64,000 nucleotides of DNA from Gangjinia marincola. Its GTDB lineage: Bacteria > Bacteroidota > Bacteroidia > Flavobacteriales > Flavobacteriaceae. Below, piece after piece: positions 46,801 to 55,052 of this stretch. The notes under the pieces are model-generated. The model was given only the letters and a program-made list of their open reading frames with translations, ran no database searches and was not told the origin of the DNA. Position 1 is the stretch's first letter, and every line of letters begins with the position of its first letter. Where the stretch lies: the NCBI RefSeq assembly GCF_039523415.1, contig NZ_BAAAFG010000002.1, positions 1 through 64,000 of the forward strand, read 5' to 3'. Both the position numbers and the translations under genes were made by a program.

Positions 46801-46869
46801 TTGCTGCGCCGGAAGCGTGTTAGCTAGACAAATGGCAAAAATGAAAAATAATCCAATTCGTGTGGGCAT
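43858..46869 (-). CDS. Large exported TPR-repeat protein
   Basis: A 1003-aa protein with a signal peptide (MPTRIGLFFIFAICLANTLPAQQ) and about 20 tetratricopeptide/Sel-like repeats over nearly its whole length (recurrent patterns such as AYYKGGELSSAISEFNKIV and YDKANRIFEQV). TPR proteins are scaffolds for other proteins; in the periplasm they often serve outer-membrane assembly or gliding/secretion machinery. It lies directly upstream of the barrel gene, so a partnership is plausible but not proved. ASAE palindrome codons lie at 44680-44692. Confidence 0.88.
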   Translation of the reverse strand: MPTRIGLFFIFAICLANTLPAQQSATYKSELALLHQAKELYDNGQYEAARQQFNDLNQVQTSSATKETVAYYLASIAIRQNQPSAEKQMQAFIEAYPAGVYKNEAINSTANYYFTYGKYPQAGRWYERVDVNSLDKTKRAEYNFNNGYIAYRSNDNESAEEFFNKVPQNSPKYDQTNYYKGYIAYENKDYDKANRIFEQVKQAPTQTDSNVAYAQSDMNFKQGNFEEAIRLGKQQLATANPKEASQLNKIIGESYFNLGQYEEAIPYLSAYKGYRGKWTNTDYYLLGYAYYKGGELSSAISEFNKIVGGEDEVAQNAYYHLAEAYLQDNKKKEALNAFKNASEMDFSAQIKEDAFYNYAKLSYEIGNSYTSPPQVISAFLSTYPNHPKTEELKALLIDSYITSKNYEAALDLLAQSTAQEDKKIYQEVAFLQGLEEYTNENYADAIISFDKAIAQPVDKVIRLRSLYWKGQSEYELQRYQDALLTLKELDEDSDAPKISEYDLIKYDLGYTYFNLKQYAQSAPYFKAFAENDPQNTKKADALTRLGDAYFVTSSYWPAIEAYNQAVNARGPERDYAAFQKALSYGFINRASSKIDELNAFLSGYPSSPYQDEALYELGNTYVAQNNNAKALLSYDQLISDYPRSEYKAKALLKQGLIYYNTDQSNEALQKFKRVAADFPSTSEASQAVQTARLIYIDLGKTDQYARWVKTLDYVDAKDADIENTVYASAEKKYQENNTNEAVRGFDNYLKQFPNGIYALKSHFYLGQVLVRDGNDARAIPHFTYVLSKEQNEFTEPALAILSEVYLEQKKYAEAIPLLKRLETEASNAANTEFAVTNLMKAYLETGAIDQASSYAKNVVKNNPTTRVKQDAQVILARSAMQQGDLNMAQQYYAEVATFAKGRLAAEALYYKAYFQYKEGKFKASNTTAQQLAADYSSYKEFAAKGLVVMAKNYDALGDAFQATYILESVIKNFSTFPDIVQNAWQELNRIKAKEAKTNASIKE

Positions 46870-46935
46870 AGTAGGATTTTGATTGAAGGATGAATTATAC
46901 TGATTAACGTGTGATTTATTTTTTCATTGTTTTGG

Positions 46936-47174
46936 TCCATCCCGAAATTTTAAACCCATCCCGTCTCATCCCGGAATTTTTAGCCCATCCCGGAATTTCT
47001 ACGAAATTCCAACCTTCCCAAAGGGAAGGTGAATTAGTACCCGTTGAAATTTTTAGGAGGGTAAAACTTTTATACGGATTTTGCGTTTTTGAGTTTATGC
47101 TTATTCGATTATCTTTAACCCCTATCCCATCCCGGAATTTTTTCAAAATTCCGACCTTCCCAAAGGGAAGGTAA
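46936..47174. repeat. CATCCCGGAATTT / ACCTTCCCAAAGGGAAGGT composite repeats
   Basis: Two full copies (about 46982-47034 and 47124-47174) each consist of CCCATCCCGGAATTT, its short inverted partner AAATTCC and the palindrome ACCTTCCCAAAGGGAAGGT (47012-47030 and 47154-47172). Two or three broken copies of CCCATCCCG lie at 46936-46981. They fill the 350-base spacer between the divergent TPR and ftsE genes. I see no gene in it. Confidence 0.75.
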
Positions 47175-47219
47175 GTGTTTGGATGATCTGATTAGTACGT
47201 ATTACCTAAAATCAAAAAT

Positions 47220-47903
47220 GTGTCGCAAACCATCTTAAGCCTTAAAAATGCTGCTATTTACCAGAGGGATAGCTTAATCCTGTCTGAAGTGGATGTCAAT
47301 GTCGACCGTGGCGATTTTGTATACCTTATCGGAAAAACCGGAACCGGAAAGAGTAGCTTTATGAAGACGCTTTATGGTGATATTCCGTTGACCGAAGGCG
47401 AAGGTTCCATCGTTGATTTTGATTTACGAAAGCTGAAAGAAAAACAGATTCCGCAGCTACGTAGAAAGCTAGGTATCGTTTTTCAGGACTTTAAACTGTT
47501 GAATGATCGTACGATTCAAGATAATCTAAGATTTGTTTTAAAAGCCACCGGCTGGAAGGACAAAAAAGCCATGGACAGTAAAATTGAAGAGGTGCTGGAT
47601 AAAGTAGGCATGAAAACCAAAGGATTTAAATTCCCCTATCAACTGAGTGGTGGGGAGCAGCAACGTGTTGCGATTGCCCGGGCATTACTAAATGATCCTG
47701 AACTTATTTTAGCCGATGAACCTACGGGGAATCTCGATCCACAAACCTCAGTTGAAGTCATGGAAGTCTTGCAGGACATCAATAAAAATGGGAATACTAT
47801 TTTGATGGCCACCCATGATTATGCCTTACTGCTTAAATATCCTTCAAAAACCTTAAAGTGTGACGGGCAACGCGTGTTTGAGGTGGTGCAACGGAAGAAT
47901 TAG
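47220..47903 (+). CDS. ftsE: FtsE-like ABC transporter ATPase
   Basis: A 227-aa ABC ATPase starting at GTG 47220 (MSQTILSLKNAAIYQ); the ATG two bases earlier is out of frame. Walker A is GKTGTGKSS (about residues 38-46), the Q-loop FQDFKLL, the signature LSGGEQQRVAIARA and Walker B LILADEP. FtsE with FtsX controls peptidoglycan hydrolases at division; no ftsX lies next to it here. The last 18 codons recur in decayed form at 51079-51135. Confidence 0.9.
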   Translation: MSQTILSLKNAAIYQRDSLILSEVDVNVDRGDFVYLIGKTGTGKSSFMKTLYGDIPLTEGEGSIVDFDLRKLKEKQIPQLRRKLGIVFQDFKLLNDRTIQDNLRFVLKATGWKDKKAMDSKIEEVLDKVGMKTKGFKFPYQLSGGEQQRVAIARALLNDPELILADEPTGNLDPQTSVEVMEVLQDINKNGNTILMATHDYALLLKYPSKTLKCDGQRVFEVVQRKN

Positions 47904-47904
47904 A

Positions 47905-47930
47905 AAAGGGAATACTCGCGTATTCCCTTT
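47905..47930 (+). terminator. Hairpin after ftsE
   Basis: A perfect 11-bp stem pairs 47905-47915 (AAAGGGAATAC) with 47920-47930 around TCGC. It begins one base after the ftsE stop, lies 22 bases from the end of the convergent protease gene, and may stop both. Confidence 0.7.
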
Positions 47931-47952
47931 AACTAGATCTATCTATAAAAAA

Positions 47953-50007
47953 TTATTCTTTCAAAAATTTTTCTTGGAAGATAACATCACTATTTTCATT
48001 AAGTGCATTTAGTATGTAAATACCTTTAGAAAGATTTAGAGATTTGACTGTTACGTCATAATCATCCAAATTATCTTTTCTATAAACTTTAGCTCCAAAA
48101 ACATTATAGATAATTATAGAATTTATTTTAGCCCCTACCTTTCGTCTTTTCTCTACTTTAAGTTCACTTTTTACTATTGTTGGAAAAAGTTTGAAGTCTG
48201 CTAAGACTTGTTTCGAATCTACTTTTTCATTTAAGGTTATTTTTGATGACGTAGGTATACATGTATTTGTTATATTTTCATCAATGTTTAAAACTATTTC
48301 GGTCGTTGAGTTGGGAGAAAGAATGGTTCCTTCACCTAAGTAAATACTATTTTTTGATGTAAATGAAACACTAGCATCCTCTATAAATGCTACATTGTTC
48401 AAGGTCAAATTATTCATTATCTTGTTTAAAGAGAAATCATATCTGTAAAAAATATGATCTTCTACAAGTGCTTGTCCATCGGCTCTATTGAGTTCATCTG
48501 TTAGTAGTACAGATTTTCCTACTTCTAATTTACCAGTTCCAATTTTTCCATAAAAAGGTGTATTAAAATGAAAGCTTGCATGCTCAATATCTTTCGAAGA
48601 TAGTTTTAGAATACTTTCTACTTCATTCGGATTTAAACAATCATCTACTGATAACATTAATCCAATAGTACCAGCAACAAACGGAGCGGAAAATGAAGTT
48701 CCTCCGTTATAAATTCCACCTTCATTTCCTGATATTAATGCGAAATAATCAAGAATTTCTTGACCTGGTGCTAATAAATCGACACCTTCATTGAGTGTGA
48801 GCATGTAGAGTAGACCATTAGTGTTCGTTGGATACGGATCTCCTTGATCAGTGAAATAACCACTATGTGTTAAGGCTATTGGGTTATTTATGTCATTTCC
48901 ATTAACACTTGACGATGCAGAATCCTCTGGTCTTAACCATATCATTATCCCCTGCGGGTTAGTACAACAAAAATTTTCTGGATTTAATCCGGGATATTTT
49001 TTGTATACACTACTTACAGAAATAACATTGTCATACATTGCAGGATAATAATAAAGTGTACCAAAAGGATGATCTGGATCAGCATCGTCTGTGGTGTCGC
49101 CTGGTGGTCCTGTGGAATGATAACTCTCAGGCGATGAAAAAGATGTTTGATTACCAGCTGCTGCAACGAATACAACGCCAAAGTCATCAGTAATTGAATT
49201 AATTAAATCCTGCCTTACTTGAGAATAATATTGTGTAGGATCATTACTTTGTGTACCCCAGCTCATATTTATGACTTTAGCACCCAATTGAGCCATTTCG
49301 TATAATTTAGAATATCCACTCGGCCCGGATACGACATCACAATCATAGCAAATTCCCACCGATCCATGAGCATTATTTCCTTGAGCAATTGCTAATGCCG
49401 CTACACCAGTTCCATGACCGTAAATTATGCCATTATTGTTTGGATCATAGCTGTAGCCATTTGTAAAACTTACTTTTCCTAAGAAATCTGCATCAACGTC
49501 ATTTACTGGTCTATCAGAAATACCTATTTTAATGTTTGAATTTCCTGTTGTAATGTCCCAAGCTTCCGGTACACCCATATAATCCAATTCTCGTCGATCT
49601 ACCGCTGCTCCCTGATTTGGGATTGGACTCGTTGTTCCATAATCATTAGGATAAAAGCTTAAATATTCAATTTCTTCTTCTGTAAGATCATCGAATTTTA
49701 AATAAATGGAAGGGTAATTTTTTATCAAATCCTTTATGAAGCCGCCATCAAGTGTCTCCACATATAAAACATTCGCTATATGTTGATGTGGAACATTTGG
49801 AAATGCTTGATCAAATTCTAAAATAGTGAATTGATCATAAAAGCCTTTTTCTCTCGAATTAGCACCATCATAATAATAGAACCCGTTTTCTTTAACAAAT
49901 TCTGGAACAGAATTGTAATCAGATGTGTATATATAGTATTTGTATATTTTTTGCGAAAAACTCAAAGAGCAATACATCACAAAAAATATTATAAATAAAT
50001 TTTTCAT
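47953..50007 (-). CDS. Secreted subtilisin-like (S8) protease with T9SS sorting domain
   Basis: A 684-aa exported protease with signal peptide MKNLFIIFFVMYCSLSFSQ. The S8 triad is complete: Asp165 (IGISD), His198 (YGHGTGVAA) and Ser438 (GGTSFSAPFVAGT), with the oxyanion Asn in VFVAAAGNQ. The usual DTG after the catalytic Asp is replaced by DRP. An N-terminal region (about 20-150) may be a propeptide. The last 75 residues (FKLFPTIVKSELKVE... GIYILNALNE... FLKE) form a type A T9SS C-terminal sorting domain. It lies 3 bases after the tail-fibre-like gene. The pair is AT-rich and bracketed by ftsE copies, so it may be acquired. Confidence 0.9.
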   Translation of the reverse strand: MKNLFIIFFVMYCSLSFSQKIYKYYIYTSDYNSVPEFVKENGFYYYDGANSREKGFYDQFTILEFDQAFPNVPHQHIANVLYVETLDGGFIKDLIKNYPSIYLKFDDLTEEEIEYLSFYPNDYGTTSPIPNQGAAVDRRELDYMGVPEAWDITTGNSNIKIGISDRPVNDVDADFLGKVSFTNGYSYDPNNNGIIYGHGTGVAALAIAQGNNAHGSVGICYDCDVVSGPSGYSKLYEMAQLGAKVINMSWGTQSNDPTQYYSQVRQDLINSITDDFGVVFVAAAGNQTSFSSPESYHSTGPPGDTTDDADPDHPFGTLYYYPAMYDNVISVSSVYKKYPGLNPENFCCTNPQGIMIWLRPEDSASSSVNGNDINNPIALTHSGYFTDQGDPYPTNTNGLLYMLTLNEGVDLLAPGQEILDYFALISGNEGGIYNGGTSFSAPFVAGTIGLMLSVDDCLNPNEVESILKLSSKDIEHASFHFNTPFYGKIGTGKLEVGKSVLLTDELNRADGQALVEDHIFYRYDFSLNKIMNNLTLNNVAFIEDASVSFTSKNSIYLGEGTILSPNSTTEIVLNIDENITNTCIPTSSKITLNEKVDSKQVLADFKLFPTIVKSELKVEKRRKVGAKINSIIIYNVFGAKVYRKDNLDDYDVTVKSLNLSKGIYILNALNENSDVIFQEKFLKE

Positions 50008-50010
50008 GGT

Positions 50011-50898
50011 CTAATGCTTGAGGGTTTTCATTTCAGTTTTTAATCGTGTTATTTCTTTGTCTTGTTGTATTAAGTATAAAGTTAACTCCTCAATTTTTTG
50101 CAATAGTAATTTGTTCATTTCACCAAGTTCTATACCGCTAATCTCTACTTCTTTGGCACTTGGGATGTTCTCTAGATGGCCATGTTCCTTAATAAAAGCC
50201 TCAACGGATTGTAAAGATGGTAGGTTATAATCTTCTTCAAATACAAAATCAGCCCATGTGGTATATACTTTTACTCCGTGAGCTCTTACTTTACCTTCAA
50301 CAGACAATCGATACGTGTCAGAGCCATCGATAAATGAATCTGTACCTATACCTAAATTAGCATTAGTTAGTATATTACCTTCAATTTTTGCACTTCCACT
50401 TTTAACGATAAACTTATGACCCTCATTATCTAGATAATCTCCAAATCCTCCAATTACAATTTTAGAGTTGCTTTTTGGCATGTGAATAAATGCTTCAGAA
50501 TTTGTATTGGACAACTTAAAAAATTCTAGATTATTTTTGTCTTTTAGGTATATATATGTATTGTCAGAATCTGTGGTTGCTGTGTAGGTATATCTTACTA
50601 TGTCATTTTTGTCCCTATAAGCAAAACTTGAGGATTCACTTGACAATCCAAAGTTAAATAATCGATTACCCTGTTGACCACTGGTCAATGGTCCAAATTT
50701 AATGAACCAACCATTTGTTATCACCGGATCTATTTGAAGTTCCTGTGAAAAAATATCACCTCGAACATCAAGCTTAAAATTAGGAGATAAAGTACCAATT
50801 CCTACATTTCCATTATTCGGAAATGTATTATTTTGCGATAGCTGAGCAGATGTGCTCATAAAGCACATGAGCATAAAAAGTAGATGAAAATTTTTCAT
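50011..50898 (-). CDS. Secreted tail-fibre-like protein
   Basis: A 295-aa exported protein with signal peptide MKNFHLLFMLMCFMSTSAQ. The NVGIGTLSPNFKLDVRGDI opening, a second NLGIGT motif and the C-terminal VKVYTTWADFVFEEDYNLPSL...ENIPSAKEVE...KLLLQKIEELTLYLIQQDKEI coiled coil are typical of a large Bacteroidetes family related to phage tail-fibre/S74 chaperone proteins. I see no clear self-cleaving endosialidase dyad. The function is unknown. It shares an operon with the protease (3-base gap). Confidence 0.8.
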   Translation of the reverse strand: MKNFHLLFMLMCFMSTSAQLSQNNTFPNNGNVGIGTLSPNFKLDVRGDIFSQELQIDPVITNGWFIKFGPLTSGQQGNRLFNFGLSSESSSFAYRDKNDIVRYTYTATTDSDNTYIYLKDKNNLEFFKLSNTNSEAFIHMPKSNSKIVIGGFGDYLDNEGHKFIVKSGSAKIEGNILTNANLGIGTDSFIDGSDTYRLSVEGKVRAHGVKVYTTWADFVFEEDYNLPSLQSVEAFIKEHGHLENIPSAKEVEISGIELGEMNKLLLQKIEELTLYLIQQDKEITRLKTEMKTLKH

Positions 50899-51078
50899 GT
50901 TAATAGTTTTTATAAGTTGTTTGATTTAGATTTCCCTATAATATACATTTTTTATCGTCAAAAAGACCCGAAATCCATATTCATAATGTTTTAGTAACGT
51001 TAAACTAATATTTTATTAACATAAAATATTAACAGATATTAAAAATATCATAGTTATTGTAATGTTGCACAGTGCTTT

Positions 51079-51135
51079 AAAACTTTAGATTGTGAATGGC
51101 GGAGCGTATTTGAGGTGGTGCAAAGGAAAAATTAA
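51079..51135 (+). pseudogene. Remnant of the ftsE 3' end
   Basis: Read in the ftsE frame, 51079-51135 gives KTLDCEWRSVFEVVQRKN then TAA. The real ftsE ends KTLKCDGQRVFEVVQRKN, so 13 of 18 residues match and the stop is at the same place; DNA identity over the last 45 bases is about 80%. No homology extends upstream of 51079 (50899-51078 is AT-rich and probably holds the promoter of the secreted-protein gene). The remnant ends at the stop of the convergent methyltransferase gene. Confidence 0.8.
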
Positions 51136-51935
51136 TTTTTCCTAACAATCCAAATATCTTGAGGAATCCAACCCCCTTGAATAGGTCTAATATGATGTTG
51201 TAATATTTCTAGACCCTCAAACATTTCGCGCATAAATGTTTTAGGCTGAAATGCGGAGTATGTGCGATGTCCTTCTTTTACGTTCCCCCTCACAACAAGT
51301 TCTCCATTTTGATAAATCTTTTTCTCTTTCATTGTGAGCTTATTGAGAAAATTATCTCCTTGTACAGAGATCAAAAGAATACCGCCCGGCCGTAAAATTC
51401 TTTTTAGTTCATAAAGCCATTCGAAGTGCATTTCTTCAGATAAATGAGTGAAAATGGATAAGCCGTATATAATATCCATTGAACCGTTCTCATAGGGCAG
51501 CTTTGCTGCTAAGGTATTTAGGTTAAATTCGACATCATCAATATTCTTTTTATTCCATGCGATTGATTTTTCATTATAGTCGGTTCCATAAAACGAACAA
51601 CCATTATTTACGATCTTTGGCATATGCCGAATAATTCGAGCAGGTCCACAGCCCCAATCCAGGATATTTTTATTATTCAAATCAATAAATTTTGAAAAAT
51701 GATGCTTTAGAAATTTTGCATTCTCACGTCCACTCATAAAATAGGATCGGTAGGACATGCCAAACGATTCATACATTAAGTAATCAGGCGGTAAGGGGAT
51801 GTGCGGATTTTCTTCTTTAAACCGTCTATTTTCCTTATCATAACGCAATTTTTCTAACTCAAAACGTGTTCGATCTGCAAATTCCAGCATTCCTAAGTTT
51901 CTGATAAATGATGAAATGTTCCCTCTACTAATCAT
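51132..51935 (-). CDS. Class I SAM-dependent methyltransferase (polysaccharide cluster)
   Basis: A 267-aa protein with SAM motif I ILDWGCGPARIIRHM (about residues 93-107), CSFYGTDYNEKSIAWN and motif IV MDIIYGLSIFTHLS. These fit a Methyltransf_11/25 type enzyme acting on sugars or lipids. It begins 2 bases after the 2OG oxygenase gene stop, so both are cotranscribed. The substrate is unknown; its location at the edge of glycosyltransferase genes suggests glycan modification. Confidence 0.85.
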   Translation of the reverse strand: MISRGNISSFIRNLGMLEFADRTRFELEKLRYDKENRRFKEENPHIPLPPDYLMYESFGMSYRSYFMSGRENAKFLKHHFSKFIDLNNKNILDWGCGPARIIRHMPKIVNNGCSFYGTDYNEKSIAWNKKNIDDVEFNLNTLAAKLPYENGSMDIIYGLSIFTHLSEEMHFEWLYELKRILRPGGILLISVQGDNFLNKLTMKEKKIYQNGELVVRGNVKEGHRTYSAFQPKTFMREMFEGLEILQHHIRPIQGGWIPQDIWIVRKN

Positions 51936-51937
51936 AT

Positions 51938-52771
51938 TTAATTATTGAAATCATCTTTCTTATACACATGCTTATTCTCTACAATGCCCTTTTTAAAGAA
52001 TTTACGCACCAACATTCTTGCTTTGGCATCTAGGGTTAAAATAGCATCTTTAAACTTTTCGCCAGGTCGACCTCTAAAACTAGTCACGTGAAAGCGATCA
52101 CTTTCCCTTAATGGATCATTGGAAAAATAGTAATTTGAGATACAGCACCTGGTTTTATCAACACTAACTCGGCTTACAGAATGCCATGAGTCCTGATGTG
52201 TTGCCATTACGGCCAGTCGATTAAATTTTGAGACGATTGTTATTGGAGCTTCTTCCACGCCCTGTGGCCAGACTTCTAAGTTACCACCATAGCTTTCTTC
52301 CCAGTCTTGTGTAACATAATACAGCAAATTTAATACCCGCCATCGGTTACGTTCTTTATCGTGCGAATTATCTAAGTGTGGATTTAAAAAATGATCTTTA
52401 CTCATCATAGAGATTCCACCGGCATACAATTGATGATCCGGCTCTAATTGATTAATATGACAGATCTCACTTATCGCATCTACAATACGTTTATCTTGAA
52501 ATGCATATAAGGTTTCTTCCAGCAATGGATGATACTGATCCATCTGAGCCGTAACGTGTTTAAATTCTCGAATACTCTTCTTTAACGTAAGCATACCGGG
52601 ATCGGGAAATTTCGTATAAATTTCACGCACCAATTCAGCTGGGAGTAGATCGTCTACGTAGAAAAAACCAATCTGTTCACCAGACTCTAAAAATTGCTTT
52701 TCAAGAACTTCGCGATGTTGTTTTAGTTTTTCAAGAATAAACGTTGCAATATCTTCTCTCTTATAGGACAT
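51938..52771 (-). CDS. 2OG-Fe(II) dioxygenase
   Basis: A 277-aa protein from the ATG at 52771 (MSYKREDIATF); an upstream GTG adds three residues. The double-stranded beta-helix iron site is visible: His-x-Asp in NPHLDNSH and a distal His in QDSWHSVSRV, with the 2-oxoglutarate-binding Arg near TRCCISNYYFS. This is the prolyl-4-hydroxylase-like class often found in LPS/capsule clusters. It starts about 60 bases from the divergent glycosyltransferase gene at 52832. Confidence 0.85.
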   Translation of the reverse strand: MSYKREDIATFILEKLKQHREVLEKQFLESGEQIGFFYVDDLLPAELVREIYTKFPDPGMLTLKKSIREFKHVTAQMDQYHPLLEETLYAFQDKRIVDAISEICHINQLEPDHQLYAGGISMMSKDHFLNPHLDNSHDKERNRWRVLNLLYYVTQDWEESYGGNLEVWPQGVEEAPITIVSKFNRLAVMATHQDSWHSVSRVSVDKTRCCISNYYFSNDPLRESDRFHVTSFRGRPGEKFKDAILTLDAKARMLVRKFFKKGIVENKHVYKKDDFNN

Positions 52772-52831
52772 AGAATACACACTGAGTAAGCAAGATACTA
52801 TTTTGTTCTATTTTAGCCGATATTTGGTGGC

Positions 52832-53722
52832 ATGATTTCAATTTTGATTCCGGTATACAACAAACAGATCACAGAACTCGTTACTGAACTACAGCGCCAA
52901 ATCGTGTCCAAGCATATAGCCTGTGAGTTCATCATAGCAGATGATGCTTCAACTAACCTTGAGATCAGACAAGCTAATAGAAAAACTGCAGAAAAACTTC
53001 GCATAAAGTATATCCAACTGGAAGAAAATCTTGGCAGAACAAAAACACGTACATATCTTGCCCAATTAAGCACAGCTGATTATCTCCTGTTTTTAGATGC
53101 CGATGTAATGCCAGGAAATAATGATTTCTTGAAGAATTACCTTCAAGCTATTACACCTAATGTAGATCTTGTATATGGCGGAGTAGCGTATCATCAAACG
53201 CCTCCTAAAGATGAGGAATTACTGCGATGGAAGTACGGAATAAAAAAAGAAGTGCAACAGCTTCAGACCAGAAAAAATGATCCGTATCAATCTATCATAT
53301 CCATGGGCTTTCTGATTAAAAAATCACTCTTTTTAGAACTCTCTGGTGTATTAGATTCTACGGCATACGGAATGGATAATGTTTTTTCTTTTCAGCTTAA
53401 GCAGAAAAAAGCTAAGGTCATTCATATTGATAATCCGGTAATTCATTTGGGACTTGAACAAAACGACGTATTCTTTAAAAAATCCTTAGCATCCATTGAA
53501 ACTACTATTCTCGCAGAAAAAGAACACCTGCTACCTAACAATTTTAGACCGGTGCAACGTACCTATCTTAAGCTAATAAGAACCGGCATGATTGTTCCTT
53601 TTATGATGATTATGAAAGCATTAAAAAAAAGTTTTGAAGTAGGGGTTATACAAAACGCCAATGTAGTTAAACTGGATGTTCTTAAATTGTATCACTATGC
53701 TCAACTAAAGCAACATGGATAA
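52832..53722 (+). CDS. Glycosyltransferase family 2
   Basis: A 296-aa GT-A enzyme: ISILIPVYNKQITEL at the N-terminus, FIIADDAST and the metal-binding LFLDADVMPGN (about residue 90). C-terminal residues 230-290 look like a membrane-proximal helix with basic residues. Donor and acceptor are unknown. It overlaps the next GT2 gene by 8 bases, indicating translational coupling. Confidence 0.88.
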   Translation: MISILIPVYNKQITELVTELQRQIVSKHIACEFIIADDASTNLEIRQANRKTAEKLRIKYIQLEENLGRTKTRTYLAQLSTADYLLFLDADVMPGNNDFLKNYLQAITPNVDLVYGGVAYHQTPPKDEELLRWKYGIKKEVQQLQTRKNDPYQSIISMGFLIKKSLFLELSGVLDSTAYGMDNVFSFQLKQKKAKVIHIDNPVIHLGLEQNDVFFKKSLASIETTILAEKEHLLPNNFRPVQRTYLKLIRTGMIVPFMMIMKALKKSFEVGVIQNANVVKLDVLKLYHYAQLKQHG

Positions 53723-54656
53723 GTCTCCGTTTTTTTCTGTTGTTATTACGGTATATAATAAAGAAGACTATATCAAAGAAACCATTCAAAGTGTATTGGA
53801 CCAAACCTTTACTGATTTTGAATTAATTATCGTAGATGATTATTCAACAGATAACAGTAGGAATATTATTAAGTCATATCAAACTGATGCGATAACTCCC
53901 ATTTATAATGAGACAAATCTAGGTGCAGGGGCATCAAGAAATGTTGGAGTATATTATGCCAAAGGGAATTATATCGCGCTGTTGGATGGAGATGATCTCT
54001 ATAAACCTTTTTTCTTGGAGGAGATCCATCTGGCCATTTCGAAATATCCAAATAATCCAGTATTCGCTATGGCTGCTGAGAAAATTAAAGACGAAAAAAT
54101 CTTTAAGTATTCCTATTCTTTTCCCCCTTCTCAAGATCGTCTACTTACGCTAAATTATTTTGAATCCAGCTACCAAAATACTATCCTTACGAGTAGTAGT
54201 ACAGTGATTCAAAAGGATTTCTTACTCCAATTAGGTGGATATGATGAAGGGATTAAAAGTGGCCAGGATACCGATCTGTGGATAAGAATAGGACTACAAA
54301 CATCAATCATATTTGACCAAAAAATAGGAGCACGGATTCGTTTTATTGAAAACAGCCTCTTTAATACTACCAATACGCTCAAGGATAAATTAATTGCGTC
54401 TAAATTTAAACAAGAAGAAGAACGAAATCCAGCCCTTAAAAAGTTTATGGATTTAAATCGTTTTTCATTGGTGATTTTAGGCAGACTAAATCATCAGTAC
54501 GCGCAGGCAAAAGCGATACAAAAACAAATAGACCCAAAGAATCTAACAAGAAAACAACGTTTTTTATTGAGATTACCGCTTTCGTTACTCAAAATATCAA
54601 AACGCACTAAGGAATTTCTTGATCGCCAGGGATGGCGATTTTCATCGTTTAAATGA
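53715..54656 (+). CDS. Glycosyltransferase family 2
   Basis: A 313-aa GT-A enzyme with FSVVITVYNKEDYIKETIQSV at the start, LIIVDDYSTDNS and the DxD motif in ALLDGDDLY (about residue 91). QDTDLWIRI supplies the usual acidic base region. It overlaps the upstream GT gene by 8 bases and its 3' end overlaps the convergent ketoisomerase-like gene by 15 bases. Confidence 0.88.
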   Translation: MDKSPFFSVVITVYNKEDYIKETIQSVLDQTFTDFELIIVDDYSTDNSRNIIKSYQTDAITPIYNETNLGAGASRNVGVYYAKGNYIALLDGDDLYKPFFLEEIHLAISKYPNNPVFAMAAEKIKDEKIFKYSYSFPPSQDRLLTLNYFESSYQNTILTSSSTVIQKDFLLQLGGYDEGIKSGQDTDLWIRIGLQTSIIFDQKIGARIRFIENSLFNTTNTLKDKLIASKFKQEEERNPALKKFMDLNRFSLVILGRLNHQYAQAKAIQKQIDPKNLTRKQRFLLRLPLSLLKISKRTKEFLDRQGWRFSSFK

Positions 54657-55052
54657 TTTAAACGTTTTAAAATCACGAATATAATCCGCTTCATTAAACT
54701 TTTGACTAGCCAGGACCAAACAAACAGCTCCCGAAGAAAAGTTATCCATTTCTCGCCAAATACCGGGAACTAATAGTAAGCCTTTATCGGGTTTGTTCAA
54801 ATGAATTGTTTTTTTATTAATACCATCATGTAATTTAATATCGAAGCTTCCGCTTAGCGGAATCAAAAACTGGTATAACTCTTTATGTGCATGACCACCC
54901 CGCTGAGCATCGCTGGGAACATCATACAAATAATACACTCGCTTGATCTCAAATGGAATCACGTCACCTTCAATCACTCCTAAATTACCGCGCACCTCTT
55001 TTATTTTAGGTATGGAAATAAGTGATATATCGTCTATAGTGGTATCTTTCAT
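54642..55052 (-). CDS. WxcM/FdtA-like sugar 3,4-ketoisomerase (cupin)
   Basis: A 136-aa single cupin of the WxcM-like/FdtA family: RVYYLYDVPSDAQRGGHAHKELYQFLIPLSGSF at about 38-70 carries the His-rich active site (GGHAHK). Relatives isomerise dTDP-4-keto-6-deoxyglucose to 3-keto forms on the way to amino sugars. The usual partner genes (rmlA, rmlB, aminotransferase) are not in the window, so the exact reaction is unproven. Its start overlaps the upstream GT gene stop by 4 bases. Confidence 0.82.
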   Translation of the reverse strand: MKDTTIDDISLISIPKIKEVRGNLGVIEGDVIPFEIKRVYYLYDVPSDAQRGGHAHKELYQFLIPLSGSFDIKLHDGINKKTIHLNKPDKGLLLVPGIWREMDNFSSGAVCLVLASQKFNEADYIRDFKTFKSFKR

